NCBI GenBank assembly: GCA_031283485.1
Contig: JAITBR010000014.1
Coordinates: 1 to 5,569, forward strand
DNA: 5,569 nucleotides
Source: Puniceicoccales bacterium
Lineage (GTDB): Bacteria; Verrucomicrobiota; Verrucomicrobiae; Opitutales; LL51
Direction of reading: 5' to 3'
The translations under genes and the position numbers were made by a program. The notes beneath the pieces were generated by a model that made no database searches, was not told the DNA's origin, and saw nothing but the letters and a program-made list of their open reading frames with translations. Positions 1 to 5,569 of the stretch are shown piece by piece. Every line of letters starts with the position of its first letter. The first letter of the stretch is position 1.

Positions 1-2
1 GC

Positions 3-89
3 TGGGATATGGCTGTGAGCGGGGAGAAAGGAGTATCACCGCCTGGGAAAGAGCCGGAAGTGGCAGAGATTCGGGAAGCTCTGGAATGA
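3..89 (+). CDS. possible 3' end of an unidentified gene, cut by the left window edge
   Basis: Frame 3 is open from the left edge to a TGA at 87-89 and would encode 28 C-terminal residues ending PEVAEIREALE. The stretch is charged, with a predicted amphipathic helical tail that reads like a natural protein end. I do not recognise the family. An ATG at 86-88 overlaps this stop in an ATGA arrangement and opens a 30-codon frame ending at TGA 176-178, but that peptide resembles nothing I know and is probably not a gene. Frame 2 is also open from base 2 to 178, so the choice of frame is uncertain. No terminator hairpin follows. This is a low-confidence call resting on frame openness and residue composition only. 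Confidence 0.22.
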   Translation, partial: WDMAVSGEKGVSPPGKEPEVAEIREALE

Positions 90-460
90 GCACTGATGGA
101 GATGGTTCCCTGAAAAAGGAAATGAGAATGATACTACACGTGATCAGCAGTAGACTCCAGAGAAATTTGGTTTACTGATCGATGTTTAGCAGCAGAAACT
201 GTGATAGCAGTACTGTTGAATGCAGGTCGGTTGCCAAAGGCGGATATCGAGAGCGTTGTTGGCAAGACATTAGCTAATCGTGTAGTCGCAGCGCTGCGGA
301 GTGAAAGTCGTGATCCCAATGATAACAAGGTAGTACGCAGCGAAGAGCCCGAATCTGAGGATGGCCTGGGGGAGGGGAGCTCGAACCTGGTTCTTTTCCT
401 GTTTCGAAGGTTGGAAGATCGCTTGGGAGGTCGGATCCAGCCATGGTAATAGCCAAGTTA
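90..460. other. gene-poor stretch with one unrecognised open frame
   Basis: No convincing gene is present. A plus-strand frame is open from 144 to TAA 447-449. Its only usable early start is GTG at 201, which has no good Shine-Dalgarno sequence. The first half, containing AVLLNAGRLPKADIESVVG, looks protein-like, while the second half is low-complexity (Ser, Glu and Gly rich). I cannot assign a family, and it may be a relic of a decayed gene. The stretch is richer in G and in GC than the rest of the window, which suggests an origin different from the neighbouring large gene. It also contains a perfect 12-bp palindrome at 287-298. Confidence 0.3.
287..298. repeat. 12-bp perfect palindrome CGCAGCGCTGCG
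   Basis: The sequence equals its own reverse complement across 12 bases, and the half-site CGCAGC recurs at 336-341. It sits inside the unrecognised open frame, has no loop and no following T-run, and is not placed near a promoter or start. A chance GC-rich palindrome is the simplest reading, although a protein-binding site or a relic end of a mobile element is possible. Confidence 0.3.
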
Positions 461-477
461 CGTACTTTGACACCGTT

Positions 478-648
478 TCAGTAGTAATCGCCCAGTGTGA
501 TGAATATCCAATTCGGCGATCTTTCCTCTTTTTCACCATCGTCCCGGTTTTTGTGAATGCGGTGGGTGAATTCTGTTCCTTTGTCTATCTTCACGGATTT
601 GAGTTCTTAAAAGAAGTTCGTTGCTGCGATATTGCCAAAAATTTGCAT
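478..648 (-). pseudogene. decayed DDE integrase/transposase core fragment (IS481/rve-like)
   Basis: On the minus strand, bases 594-559 encode VKIDKGTEFTHR. This closely matches the motif around the second catalytic Asp of rve-type DDE transposases and integrases, usually of the form I/V-x-T-D-N-G-x-E-F-T-x-R. The Asp and the G-x-E-F-T-x-R part are kept, while the usual Asn after the Asp is Lys. The same frame upstream reads AATNFF, then a stop at 609-607, then ELKS; this fits the helix that normally precedes the motif (AAxFLxxL). Downstream it continues to a stop at 480-478. Further stops lie in frame at 672-670 and 687-685. No intact start, first Asp, catalytic Glu or inverted-repeat ends could be found, so the element is dead. 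IS481 is my best guess, but IS3-type or retrotransposon integrases share the motif. Confidence 0.45.
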
Positions 649-801
649 TCCGTAGTTCGGCCTCGGTCTTCATCGCATCCATTTTTACGATAGAATCTTA
701 CCATTATTCGACAACGTTCATTGTTCACATTCAAATGCCTCAGTTTAACGTCCCATGCAGCCCTTGAATTTACTTTTTTTACTAATCCTGCTATGCCGCT
801 T
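649..801. other. non-coding stretch, nothing recognised
   Basis: All frames are broken by stops or yield only short unrecognisable peptides. I see no tRNA, terminator or repeat. A T-run at about 773-779 has no hairpin in front of it and so is not supported as a terminator. The upper part (649-690) may still belong to the decayed transposase in another frame. Confidence 0.5.
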
Positions 802-813
802 CAGCCTAGGCTG
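802..813. promoter_or_regulatory. 12-bp perfect palindrome upstream of the promoter, possible operator
   Basis: CAGCCTAGGCTG equals its own reverse complement. It ends 14 bases before the -35 hexamer of the proposed promoter, a position typical for an activator or repressor dimer site. There is no spacer between half-sites, so a DNA-binding role is more natural than an RNA hairpin. No known regulator consensus is recognised. Confidence 0.35.
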
Positions 814-817
814 TATA

Positions 818-837
818 CAATTGTCGCTTGACAGTTG
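818..837. promoter_or_regulatory. inverted repeat overlapping the -35 box, operator candidate
   Basis: CAATTGTC (818-825) and GACAGTTG (830-837) are inverted repeats matching at 7 of 8 positions and separated by 4 bases. The dyad covers the -35 hexamer at 828-833. An imperfect direct repeat overlaps it: TGTCGCTTGACA at 822-833 and TGTCGACTTGATA at 839-851, about one and a half helical turns apart. A protein bound here would compete with RNA polymerase, so repression is the natural inference. Part of the symmetry is contributed by the TTGACA promoter element itself. Confidence 0.35.
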
Positions 838-855
838 ATGTCGACTTGATACACT
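828..855 (+). promoter_or_regulatory. sigma70-type promoter for the giant gene
   Basis: A perfect -35 hexamer TTGACA (828-833) is followed by a 16-base spacer and a -10 hexamer TACACT (850-855, 4 of 6 consensus positions). A TGA directly in front of the -10 gives an extended -10 (TGATACACT). Transcription would start near 861-865, about 31-35 bases before the ATG. A second -10-like sequence, TACAAT at 816-821, has no good -35 partner and is only a weak alternative that would give a longer leader. Confidence 0.6.
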
Positions 856-857
856 CT

Positions 858-883
858 CTTCCCGAAACAGTGGAATCGGGAAG
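858..883 (+). promoter_or_regulatory. leader hairpin overlapping the Shine-Dalgarno sequence
   Basis: CTTCCCGA (858-865) pairs perfectly with TCGGGAAG (876-883) around a 10-base loop, and a further U-G pair (857 with 884) is possible. The 3' arm includes AAG of the AAGGA ribosome-binding site, so folding would hide it and lower translation. The caveat is that the best promoter would start RNA near 861-865. That would trim part or nearly all of the 5' arm, so the full stem forms only in a transcript starting further upstream. Confidence 0.4.
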
Positions 884-885
884 GA
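881..885 (+). promoter_or_regulatory. Shine-Dalgarno sequence AAGGA
   Basis: AAGGA lies 10 bases upstream of the ATG at 896, within the working range. It supports this start, which is also the first possible one: the in-frame TGA at 836-838 is followed by no ATG, GTG or TTG before 896. Confidence 0.6.
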
Positions 886-895
886 ATTCGGAAAA

Positions 896-1390
896 ATGAA
901 TAAATTTGAGTATGATCGCGGCAAAAATACGGGCAATGCGGCTCATGAAAATCTGGGAAACGCTGATTTTGGCGATGCATCAGCTTTTCAAGGTGATATT
1001 GGCAGTGAATTAAGTAAATCTTCCGAAAAACATGATGAATTGGGAGAGAAATTCAGGGAGCTTTTGACAACCGCCAAAAGGGAAAAAACAGAGCAGGTGG
1101 AAGCCAACGGCGAAAAGCCAAATTATTCGTGGCATTTGTCGCCCATACAGCACGCGTATGACTCACAATATGATGTCACTGCGAAGGAATTTCAGCTGGA
1201 GCAAAACGGTGCGGATGGCGAATCAGTTACACGTGATACTACCCAAATATCTCCAGAAAATCAAGCCGAGGCAGCGAGCGATATTCGCGGAACTACATCG
1301 GTTTTGACAACCCAAATGTCATGGCCTGGTAAAAAAACAACCGATGAAAACGGCCAAAATTTACCGGCATTTTCGGAAAATTCTTCAGGC
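896..1390 (+). other. N-terminal polar, probably disordered region of the giant protein (residues 1-165)
   Basis: The segment is rich in Asn, Gln, Glu, Asp, Ser, Thr and Lys, with few hydrophobic residues and no signal peptide. Two related short peptides, DTTQIS (114-119) and LTTQMS (137-142), occur 23 residues apart and are the only hint of repetition. Flexible, charged N-termini like this are common in effectors of type III secretion systems, but they are not diagnostic. Ordered sequence appears to begin around IPLEYAQLSYESL at residue 166. Confidence 0.5.
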
Positions 1391-4300
1391 ATACCATTAG
1401 AATATGCGCAGCTCAGCTATGAAAGCCTAAATCAATGGACGGATGATAATTTGAATTTTACGGTGCCGAGTATTTTCGGAAAAAATTTACAAGACATTCG
1501 CCCTTTTGCGATGCTACTCTTCCCGGAAGAGCTTACGGATACAAAATTAGAGGGTTGGAACACATCCGCCGCGCTTGGGTTGTTTAGGCAATTCATCGAT
1601 GGTTTTAAAAACTTAGGTACGCAGGTTAGTCTCGATCGCGAGGTTCTCGGGGAGTGCTACGATGCGCTTGGCGATGTATCAAAAAATATGTCAATACAAG
1701 AAGATTTCAATAATCGTGAATATTTAACACAATACACAGTAGCCAGTGATGTTTTTTCTTTTCTGAACTATAAATCAGAAATCAACAGGGAAAGAATGGA
1801 GAAACACAACCTTAGCCAAGATGTTTTAAGTGCTCTTAGGGATATTTATTTAAAATCTTATTCACATTCATTTGAGGGTTACGAACGGGCAAACCGAGAA
1901 ATGGCAATCGAATTGTGCGCTAGATTTTCTTCCCAACCCAAAGACATCCTTTCTCGATTGAAGAAGGATGGCGATTACGTGCACCTGGGAAGCGGATGGA
2001 CAGCGAACTCTGGAGGCCATTGCGCATATATAATACTGGAGAAGAGGGGAGAGAAGATTTACGCCCATGAAATGAATGCCGGAGGGGGCACCTTTCCAGG
2101 CGAACGCATAAAAGGATCTATGTATGGAACACGCATAACGCCTGGGCGCACAATTGAATTTTCAACCGAAAAAGACATACTTTCCTTCATTTCCGATAAT
2201 TTTGAATTGCAACGTCCGAGCGAATGGAAGTCTTCCGAAACAAGAGAAAAAGAATACATCGATATGTGGAATTTTGGAAAAGCTGTGCCGAATCCGTCTT
2301 CATTTGGGAGACCGCGTTTCACTGAATATTTGCAACGCAGCGGTAATTGCACGATAAAATCCACTGACCTTTTGGTGCGCACCGTACTGCAGCGGACGAT
2401 GGCGCGAAAACTAGGACTGGACATAAATAATCCGAAAGTAGTACAAATGTCCAATAAATTGTATCGGTTATATGCCATATACAGCCGCGTGCAATTCATT
2501 GAAAATTCTCTCAACTGGCATAAAGATCCAGCAAACGCAAGTCAAATTGATCGCGATTCTCTGGATATGCTACGCCGTGGAGCGGGCCGATTGGGCCATT
2601 ACCTTGAACGCTACGCCAACGGGCTTACAAAAAAAATGACTCTTTCAAAAGAGGAGAAAATATTAATCGAATACGCGACCAGATTGAATGAAGAAGTTGA
2701 AAAATATTTGGCACTTCCTGCAACTAAGGAAATCGTAGCACGCGCACAACCACACACTAGGATATCGACGGCGATATCACCGGAATTGAACGAAAATGCT
2801 AAGGCAAAGGCAAAAAGTCACACAGAAGCTGTCACGTTCATAGAGCAATCTAGCCAACAGAAACAACATATTATTCTCGATTCAAAAAAAATCAAAAACG
2901 ACCCCACCCTTGCCCTAAGCTACGCTAAATTTGTTGCTACTGAAAATGAAGATCTTGACTTAATTATCAAGTTCTGTAGCGAACTTTCCTTCTCACAAGG
3001 ATGTGTTATTTTAAATGAACCTCATCACGTCGGAAATACACTCGCTCTTTTGAAGAACGAGAACATGCGTAATTTTTTCATCAAAACAATACTTGCTTTG
3101 TCCAATTTCGGAGATGGATATATCTCATTTTTTGTAGGAGTAAAAAATGGGTATGCTTGGAGGTCCTTGTTCTATAAGTCAGGCAACTTTTTTTGCCACG
3201 AACTTAATTGTGACATAAGTGAAAGCCTTCTGAATGAAGCTCGCCAAATGGCAAATGATTGCAAAAAGTTTATAAGTGATGACAGGATAAATGTCTCAAA
3301 ATTTTTTTTAGCTCTAGTCAATAGCTCCAATGGTGATGTTTCTCGCTACAAAGAAATAATCGAGCAAGGGATGGAATTGTTGCGTGAAATTCCGCTGCCA
3401 AATGAGCCCGGCTGGAATGAATACATGTGTAAGCTTGATCCTTCTCAGCGCCGTGAATTTGTTGGCTATATTGGTAAAATCGTGAATATGCTTTCCGGTA
3501 TTCCTGCAGTTAAAAAGCTTTTGATAAAAAAGGCATCAGCACTCAATGAACACCTGCTTGACGACGAAAATGTCTTATTTCCCCACTACGAAATGACTCC
3601 AATAATGAACGCTCTCACAAAAGCGCGCATCGTCGCCTTTGAGTGTGCCAAAAATGATCCCTTTTTGGGAAAATACATTAACAATCAAAATGGGCATCTT
3701 GACCATAAATTATTTGAGACTTTTTGCAAGTCGGCTGTAAATTTTCCGATGGACAAAGGAGATCGCGATGAACAGGTGCGCCTATGGGAGTACGTAACTA
3801 AAACTCGCTTTGGACCGAATCTCTTTGATTACACAATTGAAAAGGATTTTGCAGCAGCCGAATTTGACGATCCAACATTAAAAGTATACGATAATCTATT
3901 AATAGATTTGAACTCTAACTCCGACGATCGGAGGATGAAAGTAGGATCGATCGAATCGCTCGATGGCAATGGCTCCGATGATTTTGCTAACTTGATTACT
4001 CTTCATCCTGGTTTGTGTGCCTATGGAAGGCTTCAAATTGGTGATGGCTGGAAAGTTTTACAACAGCTCTTCACAAATCAAAAAAGCGAAGATTTCAACG
4101 CTTTCAACGATTTCCGCCAAATTATGACCTATGGAGTAGAATGCCAAATTTACAACTCTAGCTTGAAACGTTGTAAGGTCAATGACGATACAGTGAAGTC
4201 GTTTCCAGATTTTTTCGGCAAAATTGGAGGAGGATATGCACTAAAATCAGAAAATTTAGCCATTAAATTAACGGAAGAAAGTAAGAGCTTGCCGCTGATC

Positions 4301-5569
4301 GAACGATTAATCGGTGAAGAGTTAGCACGTCCAGATGCGCAGAGCTTTGGGTTGTTGCGACTGCTAGGCGATCACTTGGGATTATGCAACGAATTTTATG
4401 CCGATCATTCATCGGATCCACAGGCAAAGCCGCACATGAATTTATGGCTACAGGCATTCAACCGTGTTTTGTATCCAAATCAGTACCCGGATGCGGATTG
4501 CAGAATAAACCAGGCGCAATCACCGCTATACAATGAAGCCAGGGCTCACCCATTGGAATTACTCGATGAAATTCAAACCCTATGGGATAAAGGAAAGAAG
4601 GAATTTTGGGATAACATACCGGATAAGCGGCCGAAAATTAAACAGTTGGGTGCGCTTATCCACGTCGCTCATTTGGTGTGTAAAAACGTGATCGAAGCAG
4701 ATGAAAGGAACCAAAATTGTGGACCAATTCAACAAAAACTCCAGGGTATATTAGACGATGTAGTAGCTGCACGCAATAGCTGCGGCGATACGCTAACTCC
4801 TGACGAACAGACGCTTCTGCGTTTGGCCGAAAATGAGTGCATATCCAGTTTCATTGCCATTGCGCAAAAAACGAATGTGGCAGTCAATAATGATCTATTG
4901 TTAACTTTTTACGAAAACGCTTTCCGCTTACAAAATTTTGATTCCAAAGGACTGCCAAAGGGCTGTTCAGAAGTGATTTATAAATCAGTCCCAGCTCTTG
5001 CCAAATATTGGCAAAATCATGAATATCAAGCAAAACACATCGCCGTCAACCTGTACGATAGGTTGGCCTTCAGTGCACATCGTCTAACAAAGATAGAATG
5101 CAATAGATTTTTTTCGGCAGTTGAGAGCGGTATCGGGCAATTTGGCGATGGCTACGGAAACTTCGTCGATTTAGTTAATTTGCGCATCTTTGATTCCGGT
5201 AATGAACTAAAGAATGTCTCGCGTGCATTTGAAAATGAGGATTACATTCGGTTATTTCCGATGTCAGGCATTAGTTCAGCCAGGGAAATCATCGCCGCCG
5301 GAAAGCAGTACAAATTTACCGATCCCGGCCGCTACGGCAACGTTACTATGCTTGAAAGTGCTGGCACATTTAAAATTTATCGGAAATTTGCTGATTCGCA
5401 AATGTCCTGGTGTCACGTTGCTCCAGAGCAGGCATGTGATGTAAATTTACCCGATTGCTTCGGTGGGGATGATTTCTGCATATGGACAAGTGAGAATGAA
5501 AATTTTCGCATTTGCGCCAAAAACAATCCAAATGAAATTTTGTATGAAACCGACAATCGAGGGCGCCTA
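896..5569 (+). CDS. giant DUF3638-like multidomain protein with putative permuted papain-like peptidase module, 3' truncated by the window
   Basis: An unbroken frame of 1558 codons starts at ATG 896 and is still open at the window end, so the natural protein is longer. The start is fixed by AAGGA 10 bases upstream and an in-frame stop at 836-838 with no other start between. Order: polar, probably disordered N-terminus (1-165); mixed globular segment (166-348); a module with His375 in SGGHCAYI, Asn394 in HEMNAGGG and Cys485 in QRSGNCTIKS (349-605); a long helical, cysteine-containing region (606-1416); then NLRIFDSGNELKN and YIRLFP (1428-1455), which resemble the segment preceding DUF3638 in giant bacterial and eukaryotic proteins. 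No signal peptide or membrane helix is evident, so a cytosolic or type III/IV-secreted protein is plausible. Function is unknown: peptidase or deubiquitinase-like activity is inference from motif order, and some eukaryotic homologues carry inherited ubiquitin-hydrolase names. The coding call is very safe; the family call is moderate. Confidence 0.95.
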   Translation, partial: MNKFEYDRGKNTGNAAHENLGNADFGDASAFQGDIGSELSKSSEKHDELGEKFRELLTTAKREKTEQVEANGEKPNYSWHLSPIQHAYDSQYDVTAKEFQLEQNGADGESVTRDTTQISPENQAEAASDIRGTTSVLTTQMSWPGKKTTDENGQNLPAFSENSSGIPLEYAQLSYESLNQWTDDNLNFTVPSIFGKNLQDIRPFAMLLFPEELTDTKLEGWNTSAALGLFRQFIDGFKNLGTQVSLDREVLGECYDALGDVSKNMSIQEDFNNREYLTQYTVASDVFSFLNYKSEINRERMEKHNLSQDVLSALRDIYLKSYSHSFEGYERANREMAIELCARFSSQPKDILSRLKKDGDYVHLGSGWTANSGGHCAYIILEKRGEKIYAHEMNAGGGTFPGERIKGSMYGTRITPGRTIEFSTEKDILSFISDNFELQRPSEWKSSETREKEYIDMWNFGKAVPNPSSFGRPRFTEYLQRSGNCTIKSTDLLVRTVLQRTMARKLGLDINNPKVVQMSNKLYRLYAIYSRVQFIENSLNWHKDPANASQIDRDSLDMLRRGAGRLGHYLERYANGLTKKMTLSKEEKILIEYATRLNEEVEKYLALPATKEIVARAQPHTRISTAISPELNENAKAKAKSHTEAVTFIEQSSQQKQHIILDSKKIKNDPTLALSYAKFVATENEDLDLIIKFCSELSFSQGCVILNEPHHVGNTLALLKNENMRNFFIKTILALSNFGDGYISFFVGVKNGYAWRSLFYKSGNFFCHELNCDISESLLNEARQMANDCKKFISDDRINVSKFFLALVNSSNGDVSRYKEIIEQGMELLREIPLPNEPGWNEYMCKLDPSQRREFVGYIGKIVNMLSGIPAVKKLLIKKASALNEHLLDDENVLFPHYEMTPIMNALTKARIVAFECAKNDPFLGKYINNQNGHLDHKLFETFCKSAVNFPMDKGDRDEQVRLWEYVTKTRFGPNLFDYTIEKDFAAAEFDDPTLKVYDNLLIDLNSNSDDRRMKVGSIESLDGNGSDDFANLITLHPGLCAYGRLQIGDGWKVLQQLFTNQKSEDFNAFNDFRQIMTYGVECQIYNSSLKRCKVNDDTVKSFPDFFGKIGGGYALKSENLAIKLTEESKSLPLIERLIGEELARPDAQSFGLLRLLGDHLGLCNEFYADHSSDPQAKPHMNLWLQAFNRVLYPNQYPDADCRINQAQSPLYNEARAHPLELLDEIQTLWDKGKKEFWDNIPDKRPKIKQLGALIHVAHLVCKNVIEADERNQNCGPIQQKLQGILDDVVAARNSCGDTLTPDEQTLLRLAENECISSFIAIAQKTNVAVNNDLLLTFYENAFRLQNFDSKGLPKGCSEVIYKSVPALAKYWQNHEYQAKHIAVNLYDRLAFSAHRLTKIECNRFFSAVESGIGQFGDGYGNFVDLVNLRIFDSGNELKNVSRAFENEDYIRLFPMSGISSAREIIAAGKQYKFTDPGRYGNVTMLESAGTFKIYRKFADSQMSWCHVAPEQACDVNLPDCFGGDDFCIWTSENENFRICAKNNPNEILYETDNRGRL
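1391..1939 (+). other. mixed globular segment of the giant protein (residues 166-348), no known domain
   Basis: This segment joins the disordered N-terminus to the putative peptidase module. It contains hydrophobic blocks such as DIRPFAMLLFPEEL and alternating charged helices towards the end (ERMEKHNLSQDVLSALRDIY). I recognise no domain. It may form the front part of the peptidase fold, or a substrate-recognition or dimerisation region. Confidence 0.35.
1940..2710 (+). other. putative circularly permuted papain-like cysteine peptidase module (residues 349-605)
   Basis: Seen: the segment DILSRLKKDGDYVHLGSGW leads into SGGHCAYIILEKR with His375, then a strand and HEMNAGGG with Asn394. About 110 residues after the His comes LQRSGNCTIKS with Cys485 at the start of a helix (STDLLVRTVL). 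A long helical part follows to residue 605. Known: in papain-like folds the nucleophilic Cys sits at a helix N-terminus and His on a strand; a His-then-Cys order marks permuted members. From memory, giant chlamydial DUF3638-type proteins show the same pair of motifs (gGH followed by QxSGTC). Inferred: His375, Asn394 and Cys485 form a catalytic triad. Glu392 is an alternative third residue, and Cys376 next to the His is unusual. Confidence 0.45.
2711..5143 (+). other. long helical central region of the giant protein (residues 606-1416), unknown function
   Basis: A charged, low-hydrophobicity linker (about 606-670, including ENAKAKAKSHTEAV) is followed by some 745 residues of mainly amphipathic helical character with scattered cysteines. 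One more beta-like patch, FGDGYISFFVGVKNGYAWRS, lies near residue 740. I see no leucine-rich, ankyrin, TPR or other recognisable repeat, no P-loop and no membrane helix. In this family the central part is poorly conserved, and a scaffold or partner-binding role is a guess. Confidence 0.4.
5144..5569 (+). other. start of the beta-rich region preceding DUF3638 (residues 1417-1558, truncated)
   Basis: Residues 1428-1455 (NLRIFDSGNELKN, then NEDYIRLFP) fit the pattern 'N-x-x-T-G-x-x-x-x-x-G-x-x-x-x-x-L-P ... H-P-x-Y-x-R-L-F-G' that I associate with the stretch upstream of DUF3638 in bacterial, fungal and plant giant proteins. Residues 1472-1558 continue with short beta strands: YKFTDPGRYGNV, TFKIYRKF, FCIWTSENENFRICAK and EILYETDNRGRL. 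These resemble the family's pattern of a query-like beta repeat ending in 'ILYxxxxxG'. The DUF3638 and DUF3645 parts themselves would lie beyond the right edge. Confidence 0.45.

Noticed and set aside
305..333. AAGTCGT followed by AACAAGGTAG, like the 3' end of 16S rRNA
   Set aside because: The two pieces are separated by 12 unrelated bases, and none of the other conserved 16S end sequence, including the anti-Shine-Dalgarno, follows.
375..400. GGTTCGAGCTCC on the minus strand, like a tRNA T-loop
   Set aside because: The flanking bases do not pair into a T-stem, and no acceptor, D or anticodon arm can be found nearby.
361..693. A 110-codon plus-strand open frame
   Set aside because: It lies antisense to the transposase relic and its product is an unstructured mix of Phe, Cys and Ser with no recognisable motif. 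The minus-strand reading is far more protein-like at 559-594.
755..785. T-rich run as a possible terminator
   Set aside because: There is no GC-rich hairpin directly upstream, so intrinsic termination is not supported.
2059..2514. A 151-codon minus-strand open frame
   Set aside because: It is fully antisense to the giant gene across its best-supported module (His375 to Cys485), and its translation resembles no protein family.
3920..3970. Cluster of GATCG/CGATC words
   Set aside because: It lies in well-behaved coding sequence with normal codons; no regular spacing or repeat unit suggests a functional array.
5214..5444. A 76-codon plus-strand open frame near the right end
   Set aside because: It overlaps the giant gene in another frame, within the segment that matches the DUF3638-preceding pattern, so it is a shadow.
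1..5569. CRISPR array or tandem repeats
   Set aside because: No regularly spaced repeat of 20 or more bases was seen anywhere in the window.

Overview
The window looks bacterial. It is moderately AT-rich, with an intron-free reading frame that fills 84% of its length and a Shine-Dalgarno sequence and sigma70-type promoter in front of it. The protein resembles the giant, poorly characterised DUF3638-type proteins. From memory these are common in amoeba- and host-associated intracellular bacteria, notably environmental Chlamydiota (Parachlamydia, Waddlia and Simkania relatives), with homologues in eukaryotes. An environmental chlamydia or a similar intracellular symbiont is my best guess, but no marker gene is present to prove it.

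Layout. Bases 1-895 hold no intact gene. Bases 3-89 may be the last 28 codons of a gene entering from the left. Bases 90-460 are more GC- and purine-rich than the rest and contain only an unrecognised open frame. About 478-648 on the minus strand is a decayed fragment of a DDE integrase/transposase core (VKIDKGTEFTHR, with stop codons in frame). Bases 649-801 show nothing recognisable. Bases 802-895 are a compact control region: a perfect 12-bp palindrome, a dyad over a consensus -35 TTGACA, an extended -10, and an 8-bp hairpin whose 3' arm contains the Shine-Dalgarno sequence.

Bases 896-5569 are one uninterrupted plus-strand frame of 1558 codons that is still open at the right edge. Read in order, the protein has a polar, probably disordered N-terminus (about 1-165), a mixed globular segment (166-348), a putative circularly permuted papain-like cysteine peptidase module (about 349-605, His375 and Cys485), a long helical region of unknown function (606-1416), and the start of the beta-rich region that precedes the DUF3638/DUF3645 ATPase-like part in this family (1417-1558). 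That downstream part, if present, lies outside the window.

The window is therefore essentially one giant gene with its own promoter, next to a decayed insertion-sequence scar. The most interesting points are the possible permuted protease and the stacked transcriptional and translational control elements just upstream of the start codon.
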